Shown piece by piece: positions 17,339 to 25,771 of a stretch of 39,081 bases of DNA (position 1 is its first letter; every line of letters starts with the position of its first letter). The translations under genes and the position numbers were made by a program. This DNA comes from Acinetobacter lwoffii (lineage in GTDB: Bacteria; Pseudomonadota; Gammaproteobacteria; Pseudomonadales; Moraxellaceae): contig NZ_JAMXXP010000029.1 in the NCBI RefSeq assembly GCF_024129355.1, positions 1 to 39,081 of the forward strand. Direction: 5' to 3'. The notes under the pieces were generated by a model. It was not told the DNA's origin. It was given only the letters and a program-made list of their open reading frames with translations, and ran no database searches.

Positions 17339-17498
17339 AAAAATTGGATATTTTTATTTAGAAATTACATTGTATGTTTACAACATAAATTGAGATATAT
17401 AAAGATGACCCATTGAAATGGGATTAAAAAAAATACTTTATTTTTAATATTATAATTATATGTAGTTCAACTAATGGTGTGATAGGTTTTAGTTATAA

Positions 17499-17537
17499 AC
17501 TTATTCATTCAGGAATTATATTGCTGAATGAATAAGT
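17499..17537 (-). terminator. Long hairpin downstream of the small secreted protein
   Basis: Perfect 14-bp arms ACTTATTCATTCAG (17499-17512) and CTGAATGAATAAGT (17524-17537) around an 11-base loop, followed on the minus strand by TTTATAAC. It lies 26 bp beyond the stop at 17564. The remaining bases between 17339 and 17563 hold no gene. Confidence 0.75.
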
Positions 17538-17563
17538 CTAATTGATTTATTTATGCAACCCAA

Positions 17564-17746
17564 CTATTCATTTGATTCATTTGATTCATTATTTTTAACT
17601 TGTTTTTGTTTAGAATTTTCAACTTTAGAAGCTTTTAAATTCTTTTCAAGAAATAACAAGCCGCCATCTGCATAACTAAAACTTGCGATACTAAAGAATG
17701 CACTAATTAACAGTAATTTAGTACAAAATTTATTTTTGAATAGCAT
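17564..17746 (-). CDS. Small secreted protein (60 aa)
   Basis: MLFKNKF is followed by a hydrophobic stretch LLLISAFFSIASFSYA and a probable signal-peptidase site after SYA-D. The mature part is only ~33 residues, charged, and ends in a duplicated SNE unit caused by a short DNA repeat. A GAGA motif lies upstream. It is followed by a strong hairpin. No homologous family was recognised. It lies beyond the czc cluster on the same strand and could be a small periplasmic metal-related factor, which is speculative. Confidence 0.55.
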   Translation of the reverse strand: MLFKNKFCTKLLLISAFFSIASFSYADGGLLFLEKNLKASKVENSKQKQVKNNESNESNE

Positions 17747-17949
17747 GTTTATTTACTCTCATTTAATACTTGTTAGATATTCTAACTTTAAAGAATTAAC
17801 ACCCAGAGGACTCATAAATTACATTCTTGTAATTTTAAAATGTCTCAGGATGGTGTTTAAAGTGCGTGTGATAAATAGAAGTGTAATACAGGAAAATGGT
17901 AAGGTTTATCAGCCTAGTCATCTGTCCATTATGTAGAAAGAGCAGCACT

Positions 17950-18849
17950 TTAATGTTTATGCTGTTCCAATGTATTACATTCCTTACTTTCTATTTGTAA
18001 CGTAATTTCAGTAATACTATGATTATGTTTTAGAACGTCTAAGGCCTTTTGATAGAGCTGATCTGGATCGCTATTAGGAGCAACCAAATGAGCAGTTAAA
18101 TGAATGTTTTTTGAAGATATAGCCCAGACTTTCAACTGATGAATCCCTTCAACACCCTCTAGCATCAATAAATCATTTCTTAACGACTCAATATCAATCT
18201 CATCAGGAACCCCTTCAAGCAAAATATGGATACTTTGTTTTAATAAAACCCAAGTTCGAGGTAAAACCCAGAAGCCAATTAACACAGCGATTACGGTATC
18301 TACCCACATCCACTGGGTAAAATAAATGACCACTCCTCCGATAATCACGCCTATCGATCCCAGTGCATCACTAAGGACTTCTAAATATGCGCCTTTCACA
18401 TTTAGACTTTCTTGAGCACTCGCAGAAAGGATTTTCATTGAAATCAAATTTATGACCAAACCAATGACTGCGACAATCATCATTCCAACACTTTGAATTT
18501 CAGCAGGATGCGTAAAGCGTTGGTAAGCTTCATAGACAATATATATCGCCACCACAAAAAGCATCACTGCATTAAACAGAGCCGCTAAAATTTCGAATCG
18601 CTGATAGCCAAAAGTTCTTTTATCATCTGCGGCTTTTTTACCAATTTTGATAGCAGCAAGAGCAATAGCTAATGCGGCTACATCAGTAAACATGTGAGCG
18701 GCATCAGACAGTAATGCTAAACTTTGGGTAATAAAAGCAGCGACAACTTCTACTATTAAAAAAGTAGTCGTTAAACCCAAAGCAAACATTAATTTCTTAC
18801 TATTTCCTTCAGTAACAACCGCATGGCTATGATCATGATGTTCTGACAT
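17950..18849 (-). CDS. czcD: Cation diffusion facilitator CzcD-like
   Basis: A 299-aa CDF transporter starting at ATG 18849 with AAGGAAAA upstream; a longer TTG frame lacks such a site. A His-rich start (SEHHDHSH) and C-terminus (EQHKH) flank six membrane segments. Metal-site motifs SDAAHMFTD (about residues 48-56) and LEVLSDALGS match Zn/Cd/Co exporters of the CzcD/ZitB group, followed by a cytosolic ferredoxin-like domain. It exports divalent cations from cytoplasm to periplasm by proton antiport. It is the last gene of the leftward czcI-C-B-A-D cluster, 86 bp after czcA, supplying the periplasm for the CzcCBA pump. Confidence 0.93.
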   Translation of the reverse strand: MSEHHDHSHAVVTEGNSKKLMFALGLTTTFLIVEVVAAFITQSLALLSDAAHMFTDVAALAIALAAIKIGKKAADDKRTFGYQRFEILAALFNAVMLFVVAIYIVYEAYQRFTHPAEIQSVGMMIVAVIGLVINLISMKILSASAQESLNVKGAYLEVLSDALGSIGVIIGGVVIYFTQWMWVDTVIAVLIGFWVLPRTWVLLKQSIHILLEGVPDEIDIESLRNDLLMLEGVEGIHQLKVWAISSKNIHLTAHLVAPNSDPDQLYQKALDVLKHNHSITEITLQIESKECNTLEQHKH

Positions 18850-18934
18850 AAAATTTTCCTTATTCAATCCATGATTAGCAGAGATACTTGAGACAGGCTC
18901 AATATCTCTGCTAAAAATTGCTTAATCTAATGGA

Positions 18935-21900
18935 TTAAGAAGCTTTCTTTTCATTCATCCAGCGGTACAGTACGGGCAATAAAACCAATGTAAGCAGGGT
19001 AGAGGAGATAATTCCTCCAATAACCACTGTTGCTAAAGGTCTCTGTACTTCTGCCCCAGTTCCGGTTGCCAAAGCCATCGGGACAAACCCAAGGGACGCC
19101 ACACAAGCTGTCATCAGCACAGGTCTAAGACGCAAAATTGCACCCTGCCACGTTGCATAATAAAGGTCATATTGTTGTCGCAACTCTTTGATAAAGGTAA
19201 GCATGACTAAGCCATTCAGTACAGCCACCCCCGATAGTGCAATGAAGCCAACCCCTGCTGACATGGATAATGGAATGTCACGCAACCACAACGCGATTAA
19301 GCCTCCACATAAGGCAAACGGTACACCACTAAAGACCAGTAAGCTTTCTTTGATATTATGGAATACAGCCATCAATAAAATAAAGATCGTCAACAATGCG
19401 AGCGGAACCACCAATTGCATACGCGCTTTTGCAGACATCAGATTTTGAAATTGACCGCCATAATCTATCCAATAACCGCTTGGTAATTCCTGTTTGGATA
19501 ACGTGCTCTGAAGCTCTGTTACGAATGAGCCTAAATCACGTCCTTCTACATTTGCAGTAATAACCACTCGACGTTTACCATTTTCACGGCTGACCTGATT
19601 AATACCCAGGATATTTTCAACGCGTGCCACATCTTGCAGTTGGACTAAACCACCATTCGGCAATTGAATAGGAAGTACCGCTAACTGTTCAGGACTACGC
19701 TGGGATTCATCTAGACGGATGACAAAATCAAAACGCTTGTCTCCCTGTAAAATTGTTCCAACATTCTGGCCACCGACACTTGTAGCTACCAGATCCTGAA
19801 TTGCTCTTACCGACAAGCCATATTGTGCAGCTCTGGACTTATCCACCTCTACATTCAACAAGGGTAAGCCACTGGTCTGTTCTACATTAACGGCTGTCGC
19901 GCCTGAAATTGAGTTAATTTTTTGAGAAATTTTATTCGCTTCGCGATTTAGAATCTCCATGTCATCACCAAATAATTTGACACCCACATCACTTCGCACC
20001 CCTGAAATTAACTCGTTAAAGCGCAGTTCAATGGGTTGCGAGAACTCACTGTTATTTCCCGGCAATGTCGCTAAGAAAGTAATCATTCTTTGGCGAAGCT
20101 CATCAATCGTTTGTTTTGGATCAGGCCATTCATCATGAGGTTTTAACAGTACCACGCCATCTGAAATGTTGGGTGGCATAACATCTGTGGCCACTTCTGC
20201 TGTACCGGTACGAGCAAAGATCGCTTTAATTTCAGGAAATTCTTTCAACAGTAACTTTTCAGTATTTTCCTGCATTCTCAGTGACTGTTCTAACCCTGTA
20301 CTTGGGGAACGCATTTGCTGAACAGCAAAATCACCTTCACCCAGTTGAGGTGCAAACTCGCTACCTGTTTGAGTGGCTAGCACGCCCGTAAGCACTAAAA
20401 TACAGGCAGCCACAATAGTCACAAATAAACGAAGCTCATAGGCTTTATCTAAAAGCAGTTCATATTTGGTTTTAAGCCAATGCATCCAGCGACTTTCGGT
20501 TTCCTTGACTTCTCCAGTGACAAATAGGGCAACTGCGGCTGGCACAAAAGTGACAGATAAAATCATGGCCCCAATTAAAGCCAGTACAACAGTCATTGCC
20601 ATAGGATGGAAAAGTTTGGCTTCTACACCCGTCAGGGTAAAGATAGGTAGATAAACCACCAAAATAATTAACTGTCCAAAAATCAGAGGACGACGCGCCT
20701 GTTTTGCAGCCAAGAAGACTTCTTTAAATCTTTCAGAACGGCTAAGTAAACCACCTTTCAGCTTCTGAGCTTCTGCTAGCCGACGGATACAGTTTTCTAC
20801 AATAACCACTGCACCATCAATAATAATACCGAAGTCCAGTGCCCCTAAACTCATCAGATTTGCACTAATCTTCTGCTCTGCCATTCCCGTCAAGGTAAAC
20901 AGCATTGACAGTGGAATAACGCAAGCCGTGATCAGCGCAGCACGGAAATTACCTAGAAAGAGAAATAAAATAACAATGACGAGGATTGCACCCTCAATCA
21001 AATTTTTCTGAACGGTTTTGATCGCCCGATCAACCAAATGCGTACGGTCATACACAGTCTCAATCACCACACCTTTAGGTAGCGATTGCTGGATCGATTG
21101 CACCTTTTCATCAATGGCTTGAGCAACGGTACGGCTATTTTCTCCCATCATCATCATGGCAATACCCAATACAGTTTCTTCACCATTATAGGTTGCAGCC
21201 CCTGTTCTCAAGTCATGACCAATTGAGACATTGGCGACATCTGCCACCCGAATCGGATAGCCGTTTTTATTGGCAATACTGATGTTCTGGATATCTTCAA
21301 TCGTGTTTAAAGTGCCGGGAACACGAACCGTTAGCTGTTGTCCATTTTTCTCAATATAGCCAGCACCACGGTTTTCATTATTCTCTGTTAAGGCAGTTTG
21401 TAAATCAGACAAAGGAATTTGCAATTGTTGCAATCGGTTCAGATCCGGGGCAACCACATAGGTTTTATTAAAGCCACCAATGCTGTTGATCTCCGCAACG
21501 CCTTTTACGCGCTGTAATTGTGGCCTTACAATCCAATCCTGAATTTCACGTAAATCCATAGCCGAATAAGCGGTCCCATCCGGTTTTTTAGCATTTGGTT
21601 CGGCTTTAATCACCCATTGATAGATTTCACCTAAACCTGTCGAAATAGGTGACATGTTAGGTTGCACATCTTCAGGCATTTCTCCCATTGCTTCTTGCAA
21701 GCGCTGGTTGATAAGCTGTCTGGCCCAGTAAATATCCGTGCCATCTTCAAAAATGATGGTCACTTGCGATAAGCCGTAGCGTGAAATAGAACGGGTTTGT
21801 TCCATTTTCGGCATGCCTGACATGGCATTCTCGATTGGATATGTAATCCGCTGTTCCATTTCTAAAGCCGTAAAACCATTGGCTGAAGTGTTAATCTGCA

Positions 21901-22093
21901 CCTGAGTATTGGTAATATCTGGTACAGCATCAATCGGTAACTTTTGATAACTATAAATACCAATAGCAATCCAAGCCGCAATAAACAGCATGACCCAGAT
22001 TGCGTTATGGATAGAAAACTGGATCAGTCGATCAAACAGTCCTTCAGGTTTTACCGATTCGTGGTCTGGAATTTGAGGAGTTTCAGTGCTCAT
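18935..22093 (-). CDS. czcA: RND heavy-metal efflux pump CzcA
   Basis: A 1052-aa inner-membrane RND proton antiporter of normal length. TM1 lies at about residues 32-48. The heavy-metal signature DFGIIIDGAVVIVEN is at 420-434, with Asp420, Asp426 and Glu433 corresponding to CzcA Asp402, Asp408 and Glu415 of Cupriavidus. The two large periplasmic loops and the repeated 12-TM layout are intact. The signature indicates the divalent Zn/Co/Cd class rather than the monovalent Cu/Ag class. The start overlaps the end of czcB by 11 bp. With CzcB and CzcC it forms a tripartite pump across both membranes. Confidence 0.95.
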   Translation of the reverse strand: MSTETPQIPDHESVKPEGLFDRLIQFSIHNAIWVMLFIAAWIAIGIYSYQKLPIDAVPDITNTQVQINTSANGFTALEMEQRITYPIENAMSGMPKMEQTRSISRYGLSQVTIIFEDGTDIYWARQLINQRLQEAMGEMPEDVQPNMSPISTGLGEIYQWVIKAEPNAKKPDGTAYSAMDLREIQDWIVRPQLQRVKGVAEINSIGGFNKTYVVAPDLNRLQQLQIPLSDLQTALTENNENRGAGYIEKNGQQLTVRVPGTLNTIEDIQNISIANKNGYPIRVADVANVSIGHDLRTGAATYNGEETVLGIAMMMMGENSRTVAQAIDEKVQSIQQSLPKGVVIETVYDRTHLVDRAIKTVQKNLIEGAILVIVILFLFLGNFRAALITACVIPLSMLFTLTGMAEQKISANLMSLGALDFGIIIDGAVVIVENCIRRLAEAQKLKGGLLSRSERFKEVFLAAKQARRPLIFGQLIILVVYLPIFTLTGVEAKLFHPMAMTVVLALIGAMILSVTFVPAAVALFVTGEVKETESRWMHWLKTKYELLLDKAYELRLFVTIVAACILVLTGVLATQTGSEFAPQLGEGDFAVQQMRSPSTGLEQSLRMQENTEKLLLKEFPEIKAIFARTGTAEVATDVMPPNISDGVVLLKPHDEWPDPKQTIDELRQRMITFLATLPGNNSEFSQPIELRFNELISGVRSDVGVKLFGDDMEILNREANKISQKINSISGATAVNVEQTSGLPLLNVEVDKSRAAQYGLSVRAIQDLVATSVGGQNVGTILQGDKRFDFVIRLDESQRSPEQLAVLPIQLPNGGLVQLQDVARVENILGINQVSRENGKRRVVITANVEGRDLGSFVTELQSTLSKQELPSGYWIDYGGQFQNLMSAKARMQLVVPLALLTIFILLMAVFHNIKESLLVFSGVPFALCGGLIALWLRDIPLSMSAGVGFIALSGVAVLNGLVMLTFIKELRQQYDLYYATWQGAILRLRPVLMTACVASLGFVPMALATGTGAEVQRPLATVVIGGIISSTLLTLVLLPVLYRWMNEKKAS

Positions 22094-23318
22094 GTGAAGC
22101 CTCTCCTTTTTCCAGCTCGGATTTCAGTAAAAAACTGCCTTGAGCGGCATATTTTTGTCCCTGACTAAGCCCACTCACCACTTCAATCCATTGGCTCTCC
22201 CCAGATGATTGCCCTAATTTCACAGGTTGCGGACTGAATTCAACTTTTTGTCCATGCTGAGTGGCGACAAAAACCACATCTTTTCCATCGACATTCTGAA
22301 CTGCGGACTTAAGTACCCGTAATGCGGTACTTTCACTCCGTTGTTGCAACTGTACGTTCACCATCAAGTTTGGACGTAATTCGGTTGCATTCGATTCAAC
22401 TTTTGCTCGCACCTGAAGACGACCTGTTTGAATATCCGCTTCAGTATTTAAAGTCTGAATAACAGCTTGATAAACCTTTTCTGTTTGCAAGGATTTAAAT
22501 TCGATCTTTTGATTCGGGGCTAAGCCCATAATTTCAGAATTTGGAACAATAAACTCAAGCCAGAGTTGATCTAACCGGTCTATCGTAAAGAGTTGATCGG
22601 CTAACTGAACATTTTCCCCGAGAACCAAATCCTTTTTACTGATCACGCCAGAAATGGGAGCTTTCAAAATATAGCGTCCGTTACTGGCATTCACTGCACC
22701 AAATGCACTTAAACGTGATTGGGCCGCTTGAACCTGAATTTGTGCCCGTTTATAGCTGTTATAAGCACGTTGATAGTCCTGTTTTGCTGAAATGCCCTGT
22801 GACCAAAGCTGACGCTCACGATCATAGTCTTGTTTCGCCAGTTCAAGGTTGGTTTGTTCAATTTTAAGATTGGCCTGCTGATCAACTAGATCAGGAACAA
22901 GCAACGCAGCCAAAGGCTGTCCTTTCTGAACTTTTTGACCGAGTTCTACATAGACATTTTCTACATGACCACTAAAACTCGGTGAGACGTGCGCTTGCTG
23001 GTCAGTATTCACATTCAGTTTGGCAGGATAAGAACTTAATTTAACCACCGGGCCTTGATCGACCGCTGATAATTGTATGCCCTGTTCCACCAGTTGCTTG
23101 GCAGTCAGGCTCACACCTTCTGCATGCTCTTCGGTTTCACCGCCATGTTCTTCTCCGCTTTCTTCCTCTGCATGTTCATCTGATGTTTCCGATTTATTCT
23201 TACCAGTTAAGATCAAAAAAATACTGAGGAGTACGGTAGCGCCGATAACCAAACTAATCAGTAGAGGTTGAGAGATTTTTCCGCTCTGTTTTTTTAAGCT
23301 GTTTTTAAGATCGAACAT
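22083..23318 (-). CDS. czcB: Membrane-fusion protein CzcB
   Basis: A 411-aa periplasmic adaptor starting at ATG 23318; GGGGGA within the end of czcC is its ribosome site, and the czcC stop is 1 bp away. Residues ~1-17 are basic, followed by one membrane anchor (about 18-40). Next is an acidic, His-containing linker (SDEHAEEES..EEHGGETEEHAEG) likely to bind metal. Then come the split barrel-sandwich and a ~60-residue coiled-coil hairpin, with beta-barrel domains after it. It links CzcA to CzcC and may chaperone periplasmic Zn/Cd/Co. Confidence 0.94.
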   Translation of the reverse strand: MFDLKNSLKKQSGKISQPLLISLVIGATVLLSIFLILTGKNKSETSDEHAEEESGEEHGGETEEHAEGVSLTAKQLVEQGIQLSAVDQGPVVKLSSYPAKLNVNTDQQAHVSPSFSGHVENVYVELGQKVQKGQPLAALLVPDLVDQQANLKIEQTNLELAKQDYDRERQLWSQGISAKQDYQRAYNSYKRAQIQVQAAQSRLSAFGAVNASNGRYILKAPISGVISKKDLVLGENVQLADQLFTIDRLDQLWLEFIVPNSEIMGLAPNQKIEFKSLQTEKVYQAVIQTLNTEADIQTGRLQVRAKVESNATELRPNLMVNVQLQQRSESTALRVLKSAVQNVDGKDVVFVATQHGQKVEFSPQPVKLGQSSGESQWIEVVSGLSQGQKYAAQGSFLLKSELEKGEASHEH

Positions 23319-23319
23319 G

Positions 23320-24687
23320 TTAATTTCCCCCACCAATGACAGGCATGGCCTGTATGTCTTGCCATAAGTTTTGATTGATTTGTGCAATAGCATCTTTCGA
23401 CATGACTTCACTTGGGCTAATGCCTAAGCTCAAACTTTCTGCTTCAATGGCCTTTTGCCAGCCATCCCGTAACAACTGGACTTTACGCAGACGGATGTCT
23501 TGTAATTGAAGCGTGGCTTGCTGAACATCGGTTAAAGCAAACTTGCCTGCCAAGAAACCTTGTAGCGTCTTACTTTGAACTTGAGTCGCCAAAGGAATTT
23601 GAGTCTCGTCAACGACTTTGAATTGCAGCTCTAAACCCTGCAACTCGGTTAAAATTGTGCCTATTTGCAGCGCATTTTGCTTCAGATAAAACTCTTTCTG
23701 ACGCTCTAATAAGTTCATTTTTTCTTGCGCGATTTTTATGCCATTTTGCTGACGATCGAAAATATTAAGCGGTACACTGACTCCGACTACTAATTGATTT
23801 TGTGTGGAGTTTTCCAAGGATTGGGTGCGGTTGACACCTAGGTTTAAAGTGGGGTTAGGACGTGCCTTTGCCCTTAGTTGATCAACCGTTGCTTGAGACT
23901 CTAATACCAGTAAAGCTCGATATTTCTCAACGTAGTTTTCCGCTAAATATTCTTGAACCTGTTCATGAGTCGATTTTGGCCAGAGCTTTTGTGAAGAGAG
24001 GTTTACCTGCAATGACTTATCAGACGTACCCCATAAATTTGATAATTGTTGGGTGGCCACTTGTACCTGTAAGTCTGCCTGTCTAAAAAGACGGATATTT
24101 TCAGCATGGCTTAAACGTGCGCGATTTACATCTACTTGGGCAATACTGCCTGCATTAAAGCGCTTTTCGATTGCTTGAAGGTTTTCTTGGCTCACCCGAA
24201 GTTGTTCATTGACAATGTTTTTTTCAAGTTCAGCAATGGCCAGTTGTGACCATACATATTTCACTGCAAGCTCAATTTGTGCTTGATAAATCTTCTGTTT
24301 CAGCGCTGTTTTATCTGTAGAGAGACTGGCTAATTTTTGGTTTGCTCTTCGCTCACCAAAAATATCCAAGGGTTGTGATATGCCAATGGTAAGCTCTTTT
24401 TCATTATTTGAACCAAATCCCGTTTGTTCAACTGACAGTTCAGGATTTTTAAACAGCTTACTTTGCTGAAGATTCGTGGCATTAATGCTGTTTTGCGTTT
24501 CCCAGAAATTTTGGGACGCTTGATATTGGTTAACCTGCTCAATAGCTTGCTGCAGCGTTAAATCTTGAGTACTGGCGACTACGGAAGTACTGAAGCTGAT
24601 CATTGCAGATAGCAAGATACCGCTACCTAAGGCTGACCAGGATAAATTCAGGATGGAGGTATCCTGATGTAATTTGTTTTTTGACAT
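23320..24687 (-). CDS. czcC: Outer-membrane efflux protein CzcC (TolC family)
   Basis: A 455-aa TolC/OEP protein. A hydrophobic signal segment (about residues 20-38, ending SVVAS) is followed by two OEP repeats rich in coiled coil, with INATNLQQSKLFKNPELSVEQ and the GVSVPLNIFDRQQNGIK motif typical of heavy-metal OEPs. It forms the outer-membrane channel of CzcCBA. It is next to czcB (1 bp gap) and 50 bp downstream of the CzcI-like gene. The ribosome-binding site is weak. Confidence 0.93.
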   Translation of the reverse strand: MSKNKLHQDTSILNLSWSALGSGILLSAMISFSTSVVASTQDLTLQQAIEQVNQYQASQNFWETQNSINATNLQQSKLFKNPELSVEQTGFGSNNEKELTIGISQPLDIFGERRANQKLASLSTDKTALKQKIYQAQIELAVKYVWSQLAIAELEKNIVNEQLRVSQENLQAIEKRFNAGSIAQVDVNRARLSHAENIRLFRQADLQVQVATQQLSNLWGTSDKSLQVNLSSQKLWPKSTHEQVQEYLAENYVEKYRALLVLESQATVDQLRAKARPNPTLNLGVNRTQSLENSTQNQLVVGVSVPLNIFDRQQNGIKIAQEKMNLLERQKEFYLKQNALQIGTILTELQGLELQFKVVDETQIPLATQVQSKTLQGFLAGKFALTDVQQATLQLQDIRLRKVQLLRDGWQKAIEAESLSLGISPSEVMSKDAIAQINQNLWQDIQAMPVIGGGN

Positions 24688-24736
24688 GAAAATGCCCCAC
24701 GCATAATGAAATTAGGAGTGGTGGGCTTTTATAAGA

Positions 24737-25147
24737 CTACCCCACCAATAGTAGGGGCAAATCGGGAGGCGGGGTTAATTGATCCAGATAAGGGGGTTTA
24801 TAAAAAGTTATTCCCAAATAAGTTGGGGTAATGCCGGTCTCAAAATTAGCTTTAAGCTTCAGATCATCGGGTGGGTCAATCTGAATCACGATTGTATTTG
24901 AGAAATGACTGCACTTTTCGTTAAAACAAACCTTCTGACAATAGTCATAGATTTCTTTATAGTTTTCTAGGGAATAAAGTGCTTGACGAGGACTATCACT
25001 CTTTTCGTCTAAATCGATTGGATTAGAGAGTATTGAATTGGGTATGTTTGGCATTTCATGCAGACAAGCAGCCTCTGCCACACTCCAAATATTCTGGAAT
25101 GTGAATAAGAGTACCAATATCTGGATTAGAAATGTTTTTCTCTTCAT
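24737..25147 (-). CDS. czcI: CzcI-like secreted protein
   Basis: A 136-aa protein starting at ATG 25147. A signal peptide MKRKTFLIQILVLLFTFQ continues to a probable cleavage site after VAEA, and the mature part begins ACLHE, similar in layout to CzcI proteins that open czc operons. Cys and His occur in LHEMPN and CQKVCFNEKCSHF, suitable for metal binding. It lies just upstream of czcC on the same strand, the classical czcI position. CzcI is thought to modulate czc expression, but its mechanism is unsettled. Assignment rests on position, signal peptide and cysteines. Confidence 0.7.
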   Translation of the reverse strand: MKRKTFLIQILVLLFTFQNIWSVAEAACLHEMPNIPNSILSNPIDLDEKSDSPRQALYSLENYKEIYDYCQKVCFNEKCSHFSNTIVIQIDPPDDLKLKANFETGITPTYLGITFYKPPYLDQLTPPPDLPLLLVG

Positions 25148-25288
25148 ACACAAATCTGTATTTAAAACACCAATCGGAAGCTAACCAAAGCTATCTAAGA
25201 TCTGATCACAAAATTTAAGTCACCTTAATCTTTTTGCAGCCTTAAGTAAAGATATACAGAGTTTTTGAAAAAGCATAGGTCTAGATAA

Positions 25289-25681
25289 TCAAGCTAGATT
25301 TTTTAGAACTCCACATTGGTCAATTGTACATAAACCATCACAAGTACCTCTTAAATCAGATAATTGTTCAATAAGCTTTTGTTGCTTGATTATATTTTCT
25401 CTGATAGCACTGACATGTAAGTCAATTAATTCATTCACATCTGAACAATTTTTCTTGGGATTATCTTTATAGGTGAGTAATTGACGAATTTCATTCAAAC
25501 TCATATTTAAAGTTCGGCAATTCAAAATAAACTTAATTCGCTCAACATAGCCTATATCGTAAAGGCGGTAATTTCCTTCCGTTCTTTCGGGTTCCGGAAT
25601 TAAACCTTCCTTTTCATAAAACCTAATTGTTAATACTGAACATGAGGTTTTTTTAGAGAGTTCACCAATTTTTAAATGCAT
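25289..25681 (-). CDS. cadR: MerR-family Cd/Pb-responsive regulator, CadR/PbrR type
   Basis: A 130-aa MerR regulator starting at ATG 25681 (MHLKIGELSKKTSC); the 20-residue upstream extension overlaps the operator and was rejected. The winged HTH (residues 1-70) is followed by a dimerisation helix. Cys14 and Cys79 are at PbrR-like positions. The C-terminal loop holds Cys114, Cys118 and Cys123 (TCDGLCTIDQC), typical of Cd/Pb sensors rather than Zn or Hg sensors. It is divergent from the Cys-rich transporter gene, with a MerR-type promoter between them. It probably activates that transporter and feoAB when Cd(II) or Pb(II) binds. Confidence 0.88.
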   Translation of the reverse strand: MHLKIGELSKKTSCSVLTIRFYEKEGLIPEPERTEGNYRLYDIGYVERIKFILNCRTLNMSLNEIRQLLTYKDNPKKNCSDVNELIDLHVSAIRENIIKQQKLIEQLSDLRGTCDGLCTIDQCGVLKNLA

Positions 25682-25704
25682 TGAGTTGGTATTTCCAAAA
25701 AATC

Positions 25705-25737
25705 TTGACTCTATAGTAACTATAGGGATTCTAATAT
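25705..25737 (+). promoter_or_regulatory. MerR-type promoter and CadR operator
   Basis: TTGACT (25705-25710) is a -35 box. It is followed by the perfect dyad CTATAGT-A-ACTATAG (25711-25725) and a -10 near TCTAAT (25730-25735), giving a 19-bp spacer. A long spacer holding the palindrome is diagnostic of MerR-activated promoters. It drives the transporter-feoA-feoB genes to the right. Confidence 0.9.
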
Positions 25738-25771
25738 TCAAAGTTTATAAATTTTTTTAATGGGTATAATT

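Noticed and set aside
17736..17936. 66-codon open frame between the small secreted protein and czcD
   Set aside because: It overlaps the start of the secreted-protein gene on the other strand, has no clear ribosome site and no family resemblance.
25682..25741. N-terminal extension of the MerR regulator
   Set aside because: It would translate through the MerR operator and promoter; the family start MHLKIGEL at 25681 fits better.
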